This document shows positions 8,460-14,978 of a DNA stretch of 19,328 bases, piece by piece. The translations under genes and the position numbers were made by a program. Each line of letters begins with the position of its first letter. Positions within the stretch are counted from its first letter, which is position 1. The notes beneath the pieces were generated by a model. The model did no database searches, was not told where the DNA came from, and saw only the letters and a program-made list of their open reading frames with translations. This DNA is from an uncultured Erythrobacteraceae bacterium (lineage in GTDB: Bacteria; Pseudomonadota; Alphaproteobacteria; Sphingomonadales; Sphingomonadaceae): NCBI GenBank assembly GCA_946482075.1, contig CAMLQG010000072.1, positions 1-19,328 of the forward strand, in the 5' to 3' direction.

Positions 8460-9092
8460 GTGACACCGAAGCAGGACTCCGGCGCCGGACGGGGGCGACC
8501 GACGACCGAGCAGGCGGCCGAGATGGAGAACCGGCTACTCGACGCAGCATGGGCCGTGCTGATCGAAACCGGCCCCGACCACCTTTCGATCGAAAAGGTC
8601 GCGGCCAAGGCGAGAGCCGCGAAGAAGACGATCTACGCGCGCTACGCCAACAAGCGCATGCTGCTCGGCTACCTGCTGTCGCGGCGGCTGAAGCTGTTTC
8701 TCGCCGACATGGCGGATTCGACGCCGACGGATGGCCAGACGGCACAGGAGGTGTTCTCCGCACTTGCGCGAGCACATCTCTTCGCGCTGGTCGCAGGACA
8801 GGGCAGGTTGCTGGAACGCGTGGTGGATTGGCTCGACGCGACCGGGGAGGATGACAAGTTCCGCGATGCGAAGGCCCGATCCTATGAAAAGGTTCTAGGC
8901 TTCCTGGAATGGCAAATCCGGGATAGCGCGCAACGCGTGGGCATGAACCTGCGTCAGATCGCGGACATCGCACCCTATTGGCTGGACAGCGTGGTGGGCC
9001 ATTCCCGCACCAGCAACGACCTCTCCGAAGCAGCGATCCAGTGCTGGGCGGACAATTACGCCAAATTGTTCCTGAAGGCGGTTTCGGCTTGA
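8460..9092 (+). CDS. TetR family regulator, probable repressor of the adjacent efflux operon
   Basis: About 210 residues from the GTG at 8460 (GGAG nine bases upstream); a TTG at 8418, also with GGAG at a spacing of seven, would give 224 residues, so the start is undecided. The N-terminal HTH region spans about residues 20-70 and contains SIEKVAAKARAAKKTIYARY, followed by a helical sensor domain. It diverges from emrA with about 200 bases between starts, the usual arrangement for a local repressor of a multidrug pump (as with AcrR or QacR-like regulators). The role as repressor is inference from position; the family is clear. Confidence 0.9.
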   Translation: MTPKQDSGAGRGRPTTEQAAEMENRLLDAAWAVLIETGPDHLSIEKVAAKARAAKKTIYARYANKRMLLGYLLSRRLKLFLADMADSTPTDGQTAQEVFSALARAHLFALVAGQGRLLERVVDWLDATGEDDKFRDAKARSYEKVLGFLEWQIRDSAQRVGMNLRQIADIAPYWLDSVVGHSRTSNDLSEAAIQCWADNYAKLFLKAVSA

Positions 9093-9168
9093 GCGAAGGG
9101 GGCCGTCCCGCTTCCGCCCATCCCGGAAGATCGTGTGATCGCGATGCGAGTTTGCGTCCGTCGTTTCC

Positions 9169-9196
9169 TCGACAGGTGGTTCGTGCCCCCTATCCT
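9169..9196 (+). promoter_or_regulatory. Possible promoter for the phosphotransferase gene group
   Basis: TCGACA, a 16-base spacer and TATCCT match the sigma-70 consensus at 5/6 and 4/6 positions. The implied leader would be nearly 200 bases long. This is a pattern match only. Confidence 0.22.
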
Positions 9197-9235
9197 GCCT
9201 CTCGAAGGGCAGTTGCTGGTGCGACAAGCGGGACG

Positions 9236-9254
9236 CGAAAAGCCGTATTTTTCG
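9236..9254 (+). repeat. Short inverted repeat, possible operator
   Basis: CGAAAA (9236-9241) and TTTTCG (9249-9254) are perfect 6-base arms separated by 7 bases. The site lies just downstream of the possible promoter at 9169-9196 in an otherwise gene-free region, a position where a dimeric repressor could bind. It could also form a weak RNA hairpin. Confidence 0.3.
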
Positions 9255-9397
9255 GGCGGTGATATCCTGATTGAGCAGGAACACTTTCGCCGGTGCGCTT
9301 GCCGCGCTTTTTGGCTGGAACGCGCCGCGCTTCATCCTCCATGACCTTACGGCGACTGCCGCGAGGCCGGCGGCATGAGGATATGCGGGAGTAGGGA

Positions 9398-10885
9398 ATG
9401 CTGCTGACGGACAGGCAGTTCATCAAACTGGTGGCCGAAGCTCTTGCCGGGGATATCCTTCCCGACGTCACCACGCCGGGCGCCCGGAGCCTGGGCGGAA
9501 TGGCGGTCGATGCCTTGCGCGAGCTCATCAAGCGGCACGATGTGCTGCCCGATCTCGTCCGCCGCCTCGCTCCGGCCGGGCTGGGGCTGGCGCGCGAGCT
9601 CGATCGGTTCGGCATGGGCGCGAATGCCGACGAGATCGCGTCCATCGCCGCACAGCTCGACCGTGAAGCCGGCCACCCCGCGCACGGCTTCGCGCGTCTT
9701 GTGAAAGTGCTCGATGATGGCGCCTGCGCGATCCTCACAGGGCGCGATGCGATGACACGGGAACAGGCCGGTGCCGCGACAAAGTGGCTGCGCCGCGCGG
9801 CCGAATGGGACCAGGATTACTACGCCAGCTTCGCAGCTGCGCCCCTGCCCGAAATCGCGGATCGCTCTTCCACGGTCCAGCCACTCACGCGGGACAAGCT
9901 CGAACGCCATTTGCGGGAGCGGCTGGCGGAACCTGCTCTTGCCGTCACCGATCTCGTGGCGATCCCCGGCGGGATGCTCAACGAGATTTTCTTCTGCACG
10001 ATCAAACTGCCGGGTTCGGCAGACCGTGACGTGGTGGTGCGCAAGAATGTCGCGCAGCCCTTGTTCAATCATGGCGCGCACCGCGTGACGGAGGAGTTCT
10101 TCATCCTCAAATGCATCTCGGACCAGGGCCTGCCGGTACCCGAACCGCTCTGGCTGTTCCGCGAACTTCCGGACGTGGACGGCAATTTCTACATCCAGTC
10201 GCGCGGACGGGGCAAAATGGTGGGTGGGCTGATGGGCGCGCACCAGAAGCTACCGGAGAAGCTGCTCTTCAGCCTGGCGGAATTCCTCGCGCGGCTGCAC
10301 GCGATCCCGAGCGAGAGCTTCGCACCCTATTTCAACGGACCCGACAGCCCGGTTCGCCCCGGCGAGACCGTGCAGGAAGCGGTTACGCGCAATGTGGAGA
10401 ACTTCTCGCGGGTCTGGCTGACGAGCGGCCGCAAGCCTTCTCCTTCCGAAGCCTTCACGATCGACTGGCTGCGGCGCAACGTGCCTGAAAACACCAATCC
10501 CGCCGTCATGCTCCACACCGACTGCTTCGTGCACAACTTCCTGGTGGAGAATGACGAGATTGCCTGCGTGCTCGACTGGGAATGCGCGCATTTCGGCGAT
10601 CCGGCGGAAGATCTGGCCTATATCAAGGCCTATGTCAGCGAACACATGGAATGGGACCGCTTCGTGGCCCATTACCGGAAGGCGGGCGGGCAGCCGATCC
10701 ATGAAGACTATATCGACTACTACACCGCCCTGCTCCACTTCCGGAACTTCTGGGGCTGCAATGTCGGCACGACGAGGGCCGAGCACGGCTTCTCCGAAGT
10801 GCGCCTGATTCCGCTGGGGTCGGAACACCGCACCCGCTACATGGGCCTGTGTCTCAACGCCGCCTACGCGACCGGCAAGGAGTAA
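9398..10885 (+). CDS. APH-fold phosphotransferase with a long N-terminal extension
   Basis: 495 residues; family members usually have about 340-360. Residues from about 187 on form an aminoglycoside phosphotransferase/choline kinase-like domain: a glycine-rich IPGGMLNEIFF, VVVRKNV with the candidate ATP-lysine, the Brenner-like HTDCFVHN (His373, Asp375, Asn380) and the metal-binding DWE (Asp393-Glu395). Such kinases in acyl-CoA gene clusters resemble LvaA and the kinase part of ACAD10/11, which phosphorylate 4-hydroxyacyl-CoAs. An antibiotic-resistance role is unlikely here. The first 165 or so residues are helical; the pattern around VAEALAGDILPDV is weakly reminiscent of the small DUF6285 partners of such kinases, which I cannot confirm. 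The ATG is supported by GGGAG upstream. The downstream reductase uses an AAGGAG that overlaps this gene's stop. Fold sure, substrate inferred. Confidence 0.88.
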   Translation: MLLTDRQFIKLVAEALAGDILPDVTTPGARSLGGMAVDALRELIKRHDVLPDLVRRLAPAGLGLARELDRFGMGANADEIASIAAQLDREAGHPAHGFARLVKVLDDGACAILTGRDAMTREQAGAATKWLRRAAEWDQDYYASFAAAPLPEIADRSSTVQPLTRDKLERHLRERLAEPALAVTDLVAIPGGMLNEIFFCTIKLPGSADRDVVVRKNVAQPLFNHGAHRVTEEFFILKCISDQGLPVPEPLWLFRELPDVDGNFYIQSRGRGKMVGGLMGAHQKLPEKLLFSLAEFLARLHAIPSESFAPYFNGPDSPVRPGETVQEAVTRNVENFSRVWLTSGRKPSPSEAFTIDWLRRNVPENTNPAVMLHTDCFVHNFLVENDEIACVLDWECAHFGDPAEDLAYIKAYVSEHMEWDRFVAHYRKAGGQPIHEDYIDYYTALLHFRNFWGCNVGTTRAEHGFSEVRLIPLGSEHRTRYMGLCLNAAYATGKE

Positions 10886-10890
10886 GCGGC

Positions 10891-11916
10891 GTGACGTCTC
10901 GGCACTCCAGAAGGCTGGTCGGCAAGACCGATGTCGCCATTCCGCCCCTCGCGCTCGGCGGGACGGGTCTCGGCAACGTGTTCCGCGCCATTTCGGACGA
11001 GGACGCGCATGCGACCGTTCACGCGGCCCTGGCCGGCGATGTGGGCCTGTTCGACGTGGCGCCGGTCTATGGCTTCGGCATGGCGGAACGCCGGGTGGGC
11101 GAAGCGCTGAAGGACGTTCCGCGCGACAGCTTCGCGATCAGCACCAAGGTGGGATACCGGATGATCCCGCTGCCGGCGGATGCGGAACCTTCGCCCGTCT
11201 GGATCGGCGCACCGCCGACCGCGACCTGTTTCGATTTCTCCTACGATTTCGCCATGCGCTCGGTGGAAGAAAGCCTGAAGCGCCTGAAGCTCGACCGGGT
11301 GGAACTGGTCGCGATCCACGATCCGGACGAAGCGGTGGGATTCCAGCCGCCATCCGGGAGAGATCCGCAGGACGTCTATCGCGAAGTGATGAACGGCACC
11401 TACCGCGCACTCGACGAGCTGCGCGAACAGGGCGTGATCGCCGGCGTCGGCATCGGGATCAATCAAGCGCCGCTGCTGATGGACTATGCGCGCGACGGGG
11501 AGTTCGACTTCTTCATGCTCGCGGGCCGCTACACGCTGCTCGACCAAGGCATCCTCCACACGCTGCTGCCCATCTGCATTGAGCGCAAGATCAGCCTGAT
11601 GGCGGGCGGCCCGTACAATTCGGGCATCCTTTCAAACGGCGCCGTGGAAGGCGCAACTTACCACTACGTCCCCGCCCCACCCGAGATCATGCAGCGCGTG
11701 GCGCGGATGGAACAGCTCTGCGCCGATTTCGGCATCTCGCTGCGCGCGGCCGCACTGCAATTCCCGCTGCGCCATCCGGCCGTGGCGGCGAGCGTGCCCG
11801 GCGCCAGAAGCGTGGTGCAGATCGAGGCCTGCATCGCCGCGATGAACGAACCTATCGACGAGGCCTTCTGGGAAGCGCTTCGCATCGAACATCTCGTGGA
11901 TCCAGCAAGCCCTTGA
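10891..11916 (+). CDS. Aldo/keto reductase, AKR15-like (pyridoxal 4-dehydrogenase / L-fucose dehydrogenase-like)
   Basis: This 341-residue NAD(P)-dependent oxidoreductase would interconvert a carbonyl and an alcohol. The complete AKR tetrad is visible: Asp55 and Tyr60 in FDVAPVYGFG, Lys86 in ISTKVGYR, His143 in VAIHDPDE. The C-terminal part has GGPYNSGIL and SVPGARSVVQIE, the latter typical of the cofactor-binding end of this subgroup. The start is the GTG at 10891, eight bases after AAGGAG (10877-10882), which overlaps the stop of the phosphotransferase gene, so the two are very likely cotranscribed and coupled. The substrate cannot be told from the sequence; the cluster context suggests an alcohol or ketone intermediate rather than a sugar. 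Confidence 0.92.
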   Translation: MTSRHSRRLVGKTDVAIPPLALGGTGLGNVFRAISDEDAHATVHAALAGDVGLFDVAPVYGFGMAERRVGEALKDVPRDSFAISTKVGYRMIPLPADAEPSPVWIGAPPTATCFDFSYDFAMRSVEESLKRLKLDRVELVAIHDPDEAVGFQPPSGRDPQDVYREVMNGTYRALDELREQGVIAGVGIGINQAPLLMDYARDGEFDFFMLAGRYTLLDQGILHTLLPICIERKISLMAGGPYNSGILSNGAVEGATYHYVPAPPEIMQRVARMEQLCADFGISLRAAALQFPLRHPAVAASVPGARSVVQIEACIAAMNEPIDEAFWEALRIEHLVDPASP

Positions 11917-11944
11917 CCGGGCCTCAGGGAGAGGAACTGCCGAC

Positions 11945-12961
11945 ATGACCACCGACACCAGAGACAGCGGATATTTCGTCCAGAACTTCGACAAGCGCTT
12001 CGGCACCTACACCCCGGAATGCGAGCGGCCGCGCTTCTCCCGCCGCGCGGAGATGCCGCATTATTCGCTGACCGAGACGCAGTTCTTCACCTTCTACTCG
12101 CTGGCCGACCGCATCCAGTGCACCATGTGGACCTGGTTCCATCCCAACATGAACGTGGTGAGCGGCGGCGTGATGGCCTGGCAGGGCGTGAAGCCATTCA
12201 ACGTCGCCTGCGAATTGCTGGATTTCCGCAATTTCATGGACGGCACGCAGGTCGACGATTTCACCAATTACCGGCTCGATTCCGGCTTCGGCGTGGAAAT
12301 GACCGATCCTTCGGGTATCTTCCGCCTGACCTATAGCGACGAGGAACGCGGCAACAGTTTCGACGTGATCCAGACGCCCGCCAGCGAAGTGCTGATGTGG
12401 CCGAGCAACCACCATTTCGAGCAGGTGATGCACGCCCAGGGCGAGATCACGCTGCGGGGCAAGCGCTATCCGGTGGATTCGCTGGTGCTGCGCGATCGCT
12501 CCTTCGGGGAATATCGCCAGGAAGGCGGCCTCTCGATCCCACCCAACACCTGGTCGGGCGGCGTGTTCGGCACGGATTTCTCCTTCTGCATCGTCGCGAT
12601 GGACGATCCGACGCTCGATCCGGTCTGGCAGGGGCAGTTCGACGTGTCCCAGGAGAAATTGCTGCGTTTCGGCTGGATGATCGTGGATGGCGAGAAAGTC
12701 GTCGTCGAAAAAGCCAGCACCGTGACCCGTTACGACGCCAATCTCGTGGCCGAAGCGATCCTGATCCACTGCACCGACGAAAAGGGGCGGGATTACCGGA
12801 TCGAAGGCACGCGTACCGCTTCGGTGCCGTTCATCCCCTGGCCCAACAGCCGCATGCCGATCTGCGGCATGAACTGGACCTGCAACGGCCGCCAGGGCGT
12901 CGGCGAGGTGCAGTCCCTGCAATATAACGACTTCGCCGCGTTTCAGAAGCTGGGAGGCTGA
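11945..12961 (+). CDS. DUF7064/DUF7065-like protein of unknown function
   Basis: A 338-residue cytoplasmic protein with no signal peptide or membrane segment and many aromatic residues (FFTFYSLADRIQCTMWTWF, MNWTCNG). The segment VLRDRSFGEYRQEGG resembles the conserved RDRSWG-type motif I associate with DUF7064/7065 proteins, which are calycin or CrtC/AttH-like beta-barrels and are often found in lipid, steroid or terpenoid catabolic clusters. That assignment is from memory and is moderate. The fold suggests binding or hydrating a hydrophobic ligand, but no activity can be assigned. The ATG is preceded by GAGAGGA; the gene is 28 bases from the reductase and 4 bases before the NTF2-like gene, so it belongs to the same transcript. 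Confidence 0.7.
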   Translation: MTTDTRDSGYFVQNFDKRFGTYTPECERPRFSRRAEMPHYSLTETQFFTFYSLADRIQCTMWTWFHPNMNVVSGGVMAWQGVKPFNVACELLDFRNFMDGTQVDDFTNYRLDSGFGVEMTDPSGIFRLTYSDEERGNSFDVIQTPASEVLMWPSNHHFEQVMHAQGEITLRGKRYPVDSLVLRDRSFGEYRQEGGLSIPPNTWSGGVFGTDFSFCIVAMDDPTLDPVWQGQFDVSQEKLLRFGWMIVDGEKVVVEKASTVTRYDANLVAEAILIHCTDEKGRDYRIEGTRTASVPFIPWPNSRMPICGMNWTCNGRQGVGEVQSLQYNDFAAFQKLGG

Positions 12962-12965
12962 GATC

Positions 12966-13358
12966 ATGGGCAGCGTAACGGAGAACAAGGCAGTCGTCAC
13001 CCGCTTCTATACCGCTCTCGCGGCAAAGGATGCGGACACCGTCGCCAGCCTGCTGGCCGAGGATCTCATCTGTTGGGTCGCCGGAACGACACCGGCTTCC
13101 GGAAGCTGCGGCAAGACCCGCTTCCTGGAATTGTTTGCCATGATGCGCGAGACGATCGACGGGCAGATGACGATCATCTTCGATGCCGTGACCGCGGAAG
13201 ACGATCGTGTCGCATTGCTGGCGCGAGGATCGATGAGAACCACTTCAGGCAAGGATTATAACAACTTCTATCATTTCTTCACGCGGGTGCGTGACGGACA
13301 GATCGTAGAGATGCGGGAATATCTCGATACCGAGCTTCTTCGAAGTATCATCGAGTGA
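12966..13358 (+). CDS. NTF2/SnoaL-like family protein (ketosteroid isomerase-like fold)
   Basis: 130 residues with the typical cone-shaped NTF2-fold layout: an N-terminal helix with VVTRFYTALAAKDADTVASLL, a strand with the loading region EDLICWVAG, and the C-terminal strands FYHFFTRVRDGQIVEMREY. Members act as isomerases, dehydratases, cyclases or epoxide hydrolases on small hydrophobic molecules, or only bind them. The candidate acidic residues (Asp26, Asp33, Asp121) are present, but the active site cannot be assigned. The ATG follows GGAGG at a good distance, four bases after the upstream stop, so it is in the same operon. Confidence 0.85.
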   Translation: MGSVTENKAVVTRFYTALAAKDADTVASLLAEDLICWVAGTTPASGSCGKTRFLELFAMMRETIDGQMTIIFDAVTAEDDRVALLARGSMRTTSGKDYNNFYHFFTRVRDGQIVEMREYLDTELLRSIIE

Positions 13359-13449
13359 GAGCCTTGCAGGGCTGCTTTGACAGCACCCTCGGAAATACGC
13401 CAAGAAGCGCGAACCTGCCGACACGCAGTAATCCGGGAGAGATGGTCGC

Positions 13450-13737
13450 ATGCCAGCCTATGTGATTTTCACGCGCGAACGCGTCCGCGACGAAAGCGAA
13501 ATGGCCAAGTATGGGGAACTGGCCGGCCCCTCCTTCGCTGGACATGAATTCAAGATCCTCGCCGCCTATGGCGAGTGCGAGACGGTGGAAGGCGCGGAAG
13601 TGGCCGGCGCGGTCGTCCTCGAATTCCCGACCGTGGAAGCGGCCAAGGCCTGGTATGGCGGCCCCGAATATTCCGCAGCGCGCAAACATCGCCAATTGGG
13701 TGCCGATTATCGCGCCTTCATCGTCCAGGGCGTCTGA
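13450..13737 (+). CDS. DUF1330-like dimeric alpha/beta-barrel protein
   Basis: 95 residues, starting PAYVIFTRERVRDESEM and continuing AVVLEFPTVEAAKAWY and PEYSAARKHR, which are the signature segments of DUF1330, a member of the dimeric ferredoxin-like barrel superfamily (with EthD and ABM monooxygenases). The biochemical role of DUF1330 is not established; related folds act as cofactor-free monooxygenases, cyclases or chaperones for reactive intermediates. The ATG at 13450 has GGGAGAG upstream. It sits 91 bases after the NTF2-like gene and 18 bases before the crotonase gene, so it is likely in the same transcript. Confidence 0.88.
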   Translation: MPAYVIFTRERVRDESEMAKYGELAGPSFAGHEFKILAAYGECETVEGAEVAGAVVLEFPTVEAAKAWYGGPEYSAARKHRQLGADYRAFIVQGV

Positions 13738-13755
13738 GGGCGGCAGGAGACACAC

Positions 13756-14580
13756 TTGACCGACAATGCGCCCATTGCCGAACCCATTCCCCCAAAGCAA
13801 GGCCGGGTGGATTGCGTCATCGAAGACGGGATCGGCTGGCTGTGGATCGACAATCAGCCGCGCCTCAACGCCATGACGCTGGCGATGTGGCATGAGCTGG
13901 GCGCGGGCGTCACCCGCTTGTCCGCAGCCCCTGACGTGCGCGTGATCGTGATCGCGGGCAGAGGCGACAGGGCGTTCTGCAGCGGTGGGGACATCAGCGA
14001 ATTCGGCGAACATCGCAGCGGGCCGACCGCGATGGAAACCTACGATGTCGCCGGCAAGGAAGCGCTCACCCTGCTTGCCCGCAGCCCCAAGCCGACGATC
14101 GCCATGGTGCAGGGACACTGCATCGGTGGCGGCGTGGCGATCGCGATCCGTTGCGATCTGCGCATTGCGGGGGACACCGCCAGGCTCAGCATTCCGGCAG
14201 CCAGGCTAGGCCTGTCCTACGATTATGACAGCATCCGGCTGCTTGTCGGCCTGGTCGGCCCGGCGAATGCGAAGCACATCCTCTACGCGGCCCGGCCCTT
14301 CCCCGCGCAGGAAGCGGCAGCTCGCGGCCTGGTGTCGGAATGTGTCCCGCCGGGCCAACTCGAAGAACATGTCCGCGCGCTGGCCGCCGGGATTGCCGCG
14401 AACGCCCCGCTGTCCATCGCCGCGTCCAAGCTGATCGTCGACATGGTGCTTGCCGATCGGGAACACACCGATCTGCAGGCCTGCCGGAGAGCCGAACAGG
14501 CCTGCCTGGCGAGCGAGGACTACGCGGAAGCCACCCGCGCCTTCATGGAGAAGCGCCCCCCGGTTTTCACCGGCACTTGA
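13756..14580 (+). CDS. Crotonase superfamily protein (enoyl-CoA hydratase/isomerase-like) lacking both catalytic glutamates
   Basis: 274 residues. The oxyanion-hole segments are clear: AFCSGGDISEF (residues 73-83) and GHCIGGGVAIAI (120-131). The two hydratase glutamates (Glu144 and Glu164 of rat enoyl-CoA hydratase) align with Ala128 and Ala148 here, the latter in the IPAARLGL segment seen in a common subgroup annotated as enoyl-CoA hydratase. So a plain hydratase reaction is doubtful; isomerase, thioesterase, decarboxylase or retro-Claisen chemistry is possible. The start is a TTG at 13756, supported by AGGAG six to seven bases upstream; no other in-frame start precedes the conserved region. 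It is the last gene of the first + strand group. Confidence 0.9.
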   Translation: MTDNAPIAEPIPPKQGRVDCVIEDGIGWLWIDNQPRLNAMTLAMWHELGAGVTRLSAAPDVRVIVIAGRGDRAFCSGGDISEFGEHRSGPTAMETYDVAGKEALTLLARSPKPTIAMVQGHCIGGGVAIAIRCDLRIAGDTARLSIPAARLGLSYDYDSIRLLVGLVGPANAKHILYAARPFPAQEAAARGLVSECVPPGQLEEHVRALAAGIAANAPLSIAASKLIVDMVLADREHTDLQACRRAEQACLASEDYAEATRAFMEKRPPVFTGT

Positions 14581-14978
14581 GGCCGTATCCCGCCAATCCC
14601 GGCAGCGCTTCGCAACGCATTAAAGATGACACTTGATAGCATGGAGGCGGGAAAGCGAACCGCGCTTCTCCAGACAGGCGCGCGTACGTCCCCAAAGCCC
14701 CGGAATATCCGCGCCACCGTGCAGCCAGGGCTGTTCGGGTGCTTGCGCGCCGATAGCCGCAGGCAGAAATTTTCGGAATACGGCATAAGCACCATCAGAT
14801 TACGGCAGTCCCTTGATCTTGAACTTGTCATCCGCACTCCAGGAAAGGCTTATCGCCGCCATAAACATACCACATTCAAGAAAGGCGATCTGCCCGAAAG
14901 CCGGGTGCGATCGTGCGGAATATGCTAGAGGATCGCAATCAGGGGAGATCGCGAAGGCAGGCGGGCGGCGTGGTTTCC
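14581..14978 (+). other. Intergenic region between the crotonase gene and the araC-type gene
   Basis: About 400 bases. A 100-residue basic open frame (14626-14928) has no recognisable domain, overlaps the possible araC starts and is unlikely to be a gene. No strong terminator hairpin with a T-run follows the crotonase stop. Three TTG-containing hexamers in tandem at about 14815-14832 look like partial -35 boxes but lack a good -10 at the right distance. Its likely role is the promoter and operators of the AraC-led group. Confidence 0.5.

Larger units (their letters stand above)
9093..9397 (+). other. Intergenic region upstream of the phosphotransferase operon
   Basis: About 305 bases with no convincing gene; short open frames on both strands have no recognisable protein features. 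It holds a possible promoter (TCGACA at 9169-9174, 16-base spacer, TATCCT at 9191-9196) and, about 40 bases further, an inverted repeat with 6-base arms (9236-9241 and 9249-9254). It ends with GGGAGTAGGGA directly before the ATG at 9398. Confidence 0.6.

Noticed and set aside
9135..9344. A 69-codon open frame between the TetR and phosphotransferase genes
   Set aside because: No ribosome binding site, no recognisable domain, and it overlaps promoter-like and inverted-repeat sequences.
9398..10885. Reading the APH-family protein as an aminoglycoside resistance determinant
   Set aside because: Only the fold is shared; the gene is embedded in an acyl-CoA catabolic operon and has an atypical N-terminal extension.
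11924..13000. A 358-codon open frame antisense to the DUF7064-like gene
   Set aside because: The sense frame has a ribosome binding site, operon spacing and family-like motifs; the antisense frame has only His/Val-rich filler.
13377..13382. A perfect TTGACA (-35-like) before the DUF1330-like gene
   Set aside because: No -10-like hexamer lies 16-18 bases downstream, so an internal promoter is not supported.
14626..14928. A 100-codon open frame between the crotonase and AraC genes
   Set aside because: Basic, no known domain, no good ribosome binding site, and it overlaps the candidate araC starts.
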